This document shows positions 58,258-64,000 of a stretch of DNA of 64,000 nucleotides, in pieces; the stretch's first letter is position 1; each line of letters starts with the position of its first letter. A model generated the notes under the pieces. That model saw only the letters and a list, made by a program, of their open reading frames with translations, made no database searches and was not told the DNA's origin. The DNA is from Cordia subcordata (Eukaryota > Streptophyta > Magnoliopsida > Boraginales > Cordiaceae). The stretch is from the NCBI GenBank assembly GCA_028554755.1, contig JAPTOF010000003.1:9247501-9311500 (forward strand), read 5' to 3'. The position numbers and the translations under genes are program-made.

Positions 58258-59428
58258 TAGACTAGGTCAAAATGGTCATTATGTCGCCTAAGGGAAGGCA
58301 AGGGCATTTTGGTCATTTTGCAAGCCAAGGGTTGTTATGTCTTCTGATTCATCTATTAGTCGGTTATTGTTTTAATCTAGTTTATATTTCTTGGTTAACT
58401 TGCTTATTTTGGTTATTTTCTAAATTGAGAGAGTTATACATGCATTAGGATTCTTCATTAGGAAAGTGCTTTATTAATTCAAGAATTGATGCATGTTCTA
58501 CTATAGCAATTGCTATTTGTCATATCTTTAAACATTTAGGCTCCTAATGCTTTGAACAAGGATCTTGTAATCCTTTATGTCTTATTAATCAAATTAGGAA
58601 ATGAAATTATAAAGTTAAAAGATAATGAAATTATCTTTTAATTTCAAGATTTCATGTTGGTTGAACCCATGGCTCTTGCTAGCTAGAATGGGGCACCTAG
58701 GACTTGGCTAAAGTGGTTCATGTGGGGTCTTATCTAGTTGGAAGACAAGAGGAACGAAGATAGGAGATTTTGTGGAAGCCAATCTTATCTCCTAAACAAC
58801 CTAGGTCTTTCAAGTTGACAAGACTACTACAGATACAATGAACCAAGACACTTATATATACTATAAGCTAAAAGATTAATCAGATGGTTTGTTGGACTAG
58901 AGTTGGATGCCTAACACATAAGAGTTTTAAAAAAACACTCTCTTCTTCTTTCCCTAGTTCGACCAAATCAAAGAGAACACAAGAAATATACAAGAACAAC
59001 ATCACCCATCCAAGATAGTTGTTCAAGCTTCTAGAAAAATGCATAATTGATCATAGTTGAGAAGAGCAAAAGGGATTTTGTAATTCCCATCATAGCCTGG
59101 GTGACTCTAATTTCGAATGTAATTGATTGTTCATTCACCATCGAATCGAGATCAAATTTTAGAAGTTCATTTCTAATGTCTAGGGTTTCTCATCCAACGG
59201 TGGATTGTGATTTGGAGGTCAAGACAGTGTCTAAACCGGCTGTCAAAGTCATTGCACATTTTTTGTCCAGAAGGTAATTTTCTATTTCAAGTAGTTTTAA
59301 TGCTTCAAATCCTATGAATGTATGATAACCTTTATTATGCAAGAATCATTTCTGCTGCTTCTAGGCTATCTAATAATAAAAATAAATGCTTAAGTTTTGT
59401 CTTGCATTCACCTATTAAATCCTACAGG

Positions 59429-59441
59429 TGGTATCAGAGCC
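59429..59441 (+). promoter_or_regulatory. Outer copia primer binding site
   Basis: TGGTATCAGAGCC, a perfect iMet-type site, lies two bases after the LTR's CA. It fixes the LTR end and the + orientation. Confidence 0.93.
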
Positions 59442-61095
59442 ATGGTTACCACTATACATGCTTAGGTTTTGGCCTAGAAGGCTAGAACTGAAATGAGACA
59501 CAAGAATACATCTTGTTGGTGGCATTTTTCATATATGTTCATTGCTGCAAATATGCTACAATGTAGGTTTAATGGTCCCTTATGATGGTTTGAATGTTTG
59601 ATGATTTAGAATGGTTGTATGGTCATCATAGAGTGACCAAAGGAAATTTTTATAGCTTCATTTAAAAGAAGCATAGGTGTGGCATGTTTTTAGGGCCAAA
59701 TTTTATGTTTCTTTTAATACGTAAGAGCTAGGATATGCTTCTTATCAATTTTAAATGTAATCAAATGCCATAAGAGAGCTTGCAAAGGTGTTCTTGGAGA
59801 ATATGTGACCAAAGTCCTTGGAGGTGGCATCCATGACTTGGGGAAAAAATGGGCTTAGTATGCATATGTCTAGCAAGCAGGGAGAAGCCCAAAGCATCTA
59901 AGAAGGGCCAAGATGGGCTTGCAGCCCAGGGAGCAAATTGGCGGCTAAAGAAGTGTTTTTATGAGTTTTGGGCCATTTTAAGCCCAAACCACTTCAGGGA
60001 GCCATCATGAGAGGACCTAGTTTTATGGATGTTTACCTTATTTTTTTATATTGTTTTATGCTTTCATATGCATGAATATATATGTCAAACATCACATTTC
60101 CATACAGTCCACCAAGTAGGGCTTAAAAATTGGCAAGCCCTTCGTATTGGAATAGTACAAAGTTGGCTAAGTTCTAATAGTCTAAGTTCCTTAGACAAGA
60201 TAATTGGTAATCAATTAAGTCCAAGAAAGCAAACTTAGAAGACTAAATGGTTGAGATTAAGTAGTGGACTCTCAATTTTAAGAGGTTAGGATTAAGTAGT
60301 GGACTCTTAATCCTAAGAACCATAGAACTTAACTTGATAACTTCAGTAATACCTATCTAAAGGATCATAATCTTGTTTAGGTCCAATATTCATTTATGGT
60401 ACTAAAAGACGTTTAAATAACACAAAGAGAATTCAACAATCCAAAGAGTGTTTAGATATAAAACTATTAGGACCAAGACTAATTAGAGTATAATAAAACC
60501 CTTTAAGTTAAAAGATTAAGCGGGAGAGGGGATTGGGAAAACCCCATGGCTTTCCATATCTAGTTCACACTAAAAGTGGGAGGCATTAACCTCCCCGTCA
60601 GAGAGTGTCACCTTAACTTAGATTTAGCAAGGTTGACTTAAGGTTCGTATTCACTAGGGTGTTAGGAAAAGTTTAGCCTTCTCAATGGAGGACTTGAATC
60701 TAGAACATCCAAGGAAATGATACCAAAGAATGGTTAATCACACTCAACCTTAATAGTGGGAGTGAATATTCCATTGAAGGAGCTTTATAGGATATTCAAC
60801 AAGCCAAACAAAATAGTGATCAAATCTCATTAGGTAGTGTCTAACTAGATAGTGAATTTTGGATAAGTTTAGCTTAACTCAACTATTTGTGAGTTCGGCC
60901 ATCCCATTGATGGAATTCAAGTAATAGGGTTAAGACATTGTCATAAGGTTGTTGTTTTGAGGGTTAATCTTCAAAAGGCAATAGTGAAAAATAGATGTAT
61001 GTCTTTCCATAGCTAACGTACATAATTACATATGCATACTTGAATTTATTATAATTTTATTAATTACCTTATTCTTGTTATTATATAAACAGGAA
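59442..61095 (+). other. Outer copia 5' leader, non-coding
   Basis: This is a 1.65-kb untranslated stretch. A short repeat occurs near 60250-60310 (GGATTAAGTAGTGGACTCT in two near copies). The leader shares features with that of the inner copia, including GTTCGGCCATCCCATTGATGG at about 60895. No independent gene is seen. Confidence 0.7.
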
Positions 61096-64000
61096 AAAAA
61101 AGGCTTTCTTAGTCTACTAGCCAAGAATCTCTAAAAGCATAAGCTCACTGGAGAAAATTTTGTTGATGGAAGAGGAATCTGCACATAGTACTCATTTTTT
61201 AGGAATGCATGTCGTGACTCTTTGTCCAATTGTTAAGGCTAACTCTAATGACGTTGTCCTTGAGGCCAAGCTGAAATGGTAAAAGGCCAACAACATAGCT
61301 AAGTGCTATATGTTGGCCTCCATGTCGGATATTCTGTAGGTTGTGTATCAAGGCATGACAAAAACAAGGGAGATCATGACCTCTGATGCAAATTCCAAGC
61401 ACAAAGCCTTAAAATGCCCGCAAGCACATTGATCGTGGTAGTAAAGAGTACGAGTGTGGGGTCATATTCCACAGGGAAGCTAAACGTGTGTGGTCCTATT
61501 CTATGTGCAACCTAGAAAGCTACATGTTGTGGCCTAACCTACAACCTTTTTGTGTTTATGGATTGAGTAGAGTTCAACAAAAATAAACCTACCTAAAGCA
61601 AGAAAAACAAAGTGTGTATATGTGGAAAGGTAGGAATCAAGTTATCTAAAGGGAGTCAAACATAGAAAAAGGGACTAGGGTGACTTCCACTTGCTTCTGG
61701 GCACTTACTACATTCTTGTTAGGGCTATGTGATGGACTTTCTCGGTTGCTCTTATCTATAATCCTAAGTATCCACCTTATTATCCTTTAGGTCTCAGTGT
61801 GGATCTGTTCTTAAGTGGATCCTCCTAGAGCATAGCATGGTCTTAATGACTTGGGGTTTTACGGCTACTTAGCATTCTAGGTGACTTTGATTGATCTTAC
61901 CTTAGTGTCTAAACCATTGGCTAGGTTTAAATCCAAGACTTAGTCCATCTAAGGTTGACTAACCTAACTAGAAACCTATAGCCAAAGGAGGCTTCACTAG
62001 GCTAGCCTTTAGTTAAGCACCATTAATCGTCTATCACATTAGCCAGTCAAGTGCTAAAGCGCAAGTGCAAACATGTTTATGGCATGGCATTCGTGAATCG
62101 ACATATCCAACTACTAAACAATAGACATGTTTATATTACACCAATTTAAGTAACAACAGCCGATATGTACGTAGTCGAAGCTAATCTTGTTATTAAGGCA
62201 TGTAAACACATATATAGACATGTATGAATGCGCTACCCACTTCGTAGATTCATCATATAAATACATAGACATGCTCATGTAATGATTAGAACTGATTAAT
62301 AGCAAATAAGCTTCAATATACATATGCTACTTTATTGAGACATATTATCAAACACTTAGACACATATGAAAATTATCCATTGAAACCCTAAGAACAAAGC
62401 ATATATATATAAATCCATCAAATATCCATAACAATAATGTAATAAATCAAGCCAAAAAACAAGTGTTAATCAAGCCTAACATGATCTAATCAAACATAGA
62501 GTAAACTAGGTCAGTTGTAGATAAAGAGTCTTCCTTTTCATCCTTAGCCATATTTTCATAATCCATGAGCAAATGCCCTATCTCCAAGTGTTTGATCCAC
62601 CCAAGATGGTTGATTCCTGGTGTAGATGTGTGTGGGTGAGTGTGTGTGAGGTGGGTGAAAGTTAAGGTTTAATAGGCATGAAGTGGGTGTGTGAAGATTG
62701 GGTGTTCAACCCCTTAATTTTGTTGAAAAAGTGCACTTTTATAGGCTTTTCTCCCATACAATTGGGGGCCTAGCTATGGGACTAGCCTAAGGGCGACCGC
62801 TCAAAATGGGGGAGTTTTTGACTAGGCTGAGAGACAGGCCTAAAAGGGAGGTTGACCGGCCAAAATGGGAGAGTTTCTGACTAGGCCGGGGGACCGGCTC
62901 AACTGGAGGACCCAACTAGGGGACCTAGCCTGTGCAAGGGAGGTCAATTGGCCTCTCCAGTTTGTGCCCAAATTTTTGCCGTTTTACACTCAGTTTTCTC
63001 TGTTTGCTTCGTGCTTCATCCAGTAGCTTCCAAAGTGCCTTTTCTTCATTTCTTTATCTTCAAAACTCCTCTAAACCTTGCTCCACATCCTAAGCATCAA
63101 CAATTAAGCTCTGATCATTAGTCCAAATCTCACCTAAAAGCATAAGAATAAGCACTTAGTGTAACATTTTTCTAATAAAATCAACTATGAACATTTATAT
63201 CCTCATATACACAACTATGATATAAATACCACACTAAGGCTATATAATAAGAACAAAATATCTCCAAGAACATAAGAAAATGCCCAAACAAACACACGCA
63301 AACCAAGACATATCAACCTCCCTCTCTAAAATGCTTATCAATCAAAGCAAGCCTACAAGGCAAGCTGCTTTGGGTGGAAGAGCATCCATCCAGTTGAATT
63401 TGAACTTAATAAAGCTAACCAAGAAGCTCCAAGTAGCTCAAGACATTGAAAAGCCCATGGGGAAATGTTTTAAGTGTGGTTTGGAGGGCCACTAGAAGAA
63501 AGCTTGCCCTACGAACGAGGCTTTAGGGCAAGTAGATATGCCTCAAGCTCTTTACATTAAAACTTGTTTAGTGGTTGATTATACTGATTCTTGGATAGAA
63601 GATTCTGGAGCCACAAACCACATCTACATTTCCATGCATGGGTTTCAGGCAATGCGAGAGCTTATTAGAGGTGAATTAGCCCTTCGTGTTGGCATTGGAG
63701 CGAAAGTTTACGCGGCTACAGTTGGAATAATTTATGTGAAATTTTCATCTAATAAGCAGTTAGTTTTGAAAAATATTTATTATGTTCCAGATTTTTGGAA
63801 AAAACCTAGTTTCTATTAGTTCTTTAATAATGTAAGGTTTTTTAGTTGGTTTCTATTATGGTGTTGATATCAATAGAAATGGACATATTATATCTATCGG
63901 TAAAATGTATGACAATTTGTTTCATTTATCTCCTATTTCAATTACAGCACTTAATATAGAGCAAACAGACAAACCACTTAAAAGGAAAGTTCCTCATACC
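61096..64000 (+). pseudogene. gag: Outer copia gag and protease, split by a solo LTR
   Basis: Gag starts near 61096 (AFLSLLAKNL) and shows HKLTGENFVD, KANNIAKCYMLASMSDIL and EIMT up to 61383. It then resumes at 63316 with SLSKMLINQSKPTRQAALG in register. The zinc knuckle CFKCGLEGH is intact except that the following Trp is a TAG (63492-63500). The protease keeps its catalytic site in DSWIEDSGATNHI (about 63590). The frame continues through KNIYYVPDF. After a stop near 63820 it goes on to NLFHLSPISI at the window edge. Several stops make it inactive. Confidence 0.88.
61384..63315 (-). mobile_element. Ty3/gypsy (Tat/Athila-type) solo LTR in the outer copia gag
   Basis: The 1932-bp insert has clean TG...CA ends (TGATGCAAATTCC and CAAGACATATCA on +) and a perfect target duplication ACCTC (61379-61383 and 63316-63320). 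Style places it on -: near 61420-61480 the + strand has GGTCATATTCCACAGGGA, the reverse of the phrase near the 3' end of such LTRs. Open frames in it are chance frames. No internal gypsy sequence remains. Confidence 0.88.

Larger units (their letters stand above)
46138..59426 (+). repeat. Outer copia 5' LTR in three pieces
   Basis: The pieces are 46138-46804, 56083-56358 and 58263-59426, about 2.1 kb together. Read on + they follow the minus-strand order of the inner LTRs. Landmarks are GTAGGTCCAAGTCTAGATT, ATCAAAGAAAGAAAAC, GAAGTTAGGG, then GCTTGAGGGT, GTACATAGAGGGGCG, TTAGTAGGTCAAAGAT, then ATTATGTCGCCTA. This shows they are one LTR. It ends ATCCTACA, like the inner LTRs, just before the primer site. 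Confidence 0.88.
46138..64000 (+). mobile_element. Outer copia element 4 (+), runs off the window
   Basis: The 5' LTR begins TGTTGGGGTTTGTATACCC at 46138 and ends at 59426. It is followed by a perfect iMet primer site, a leader, and gag-protease that continue to the window end. It entered the outer LINE after AAATT (46133-46137); the matching duplication would lie beyond the window. Three later insertions sit inside it: 46805-56077, 56359-58257 and 61384-63315. Gag homology to the inner copia (KANN[IM]AKCYM, ASMSDIL) shows the two are relatives. Confidence 0.9.

Noticed and set aside
61384..63315. Possible host gene between the gag pieces (small frames at 61199-62323)
   Set aside because: The interval is exactly bounded by TG/CA ends and ACCTC duplications and has LTR-like, non-coding content.

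Overview
This window is nuclear DNA of a flowering plant, most likely a eudicot. It has AT-rich intergenic DNA, GT-AG introns, Ty1/copia elements primed by initiator-Met tRNA, Tat/Athila-like Ty3/gypsy LTRs, LINEs, hAT- and Tourist-type MITEs, and a plant-specific plastid gene. I could not identify the species. Only two intact-looking host genes are visible. One is a nine-exon gene on + (30916-38406) for a BADC protein, the non-biotinylated BCCP-like partner of plastid acetyl-CoA carboxylase. The other is a three-exon gene on - (41045-40187) for a 76-residue HMA-domain metallochaperone-like protein.

Layout. 1-1550: nothing recognised. 1551-7535: an AT-rich tandem duplication split by copia element 1 (1847-6892, -). 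7729-8193: hAT-like MITE. About 8740-10009: Athila/Tat-like LTR remnant. 10274-20218: copia element 2 (+), with tRNA-derived SINE-like heads in its leader; its 3' LTR is broken by a 1.9-kb gypsy solo LTR, which itself carries a Tourist-like MITE. 20490-22024: CACTA-like subterminal repeats split by a 420-bp solo LTR. 22690-24850: dead MULE transposase (-). 26530-28875: internally deleted chromovirus between two complementary trinucleotide microsatellites. 28876-29345: PIF/Harbinger transposase N-terminus (-). 29515-30115: a minisatellite. 30916-41045: the gene island, with MITEs in two introns and a truncated copia fragment between the genes. 41495-42178: hAT element with a perfect 8-bp target duplication. 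42941-46137: LINE remnant (-) whose RNase H domain is split by a second LINE. 46138-64000: a large nest built on one + strand copia element.

The nest is the most striking part. The outer copia's 5' LTR runs from 46138 to 59426, about 2.1 kb once insertions are removed. It is interrupted first by a complete related copia on - (46805-56077) and then by a solo LTR of that inner type (56359-58257, target duplication TAGAC). The outer gag is cut by a gypsy solo LTR (61384-63315, target duplication ACCTC). At least eight insertion events can be ordered from target duplications and interruptions. All retroelement reading frames are broken, so the region reads as an old, decaying TE cluster around a small island of conserved genes. 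I found no undescribed functional system. The items most worth checking are the BADC C-terminal stop, the gag-protease-chromodomain chromovirus derivative, and in-frame tandem duplications in two unrelated copia polyproteins.
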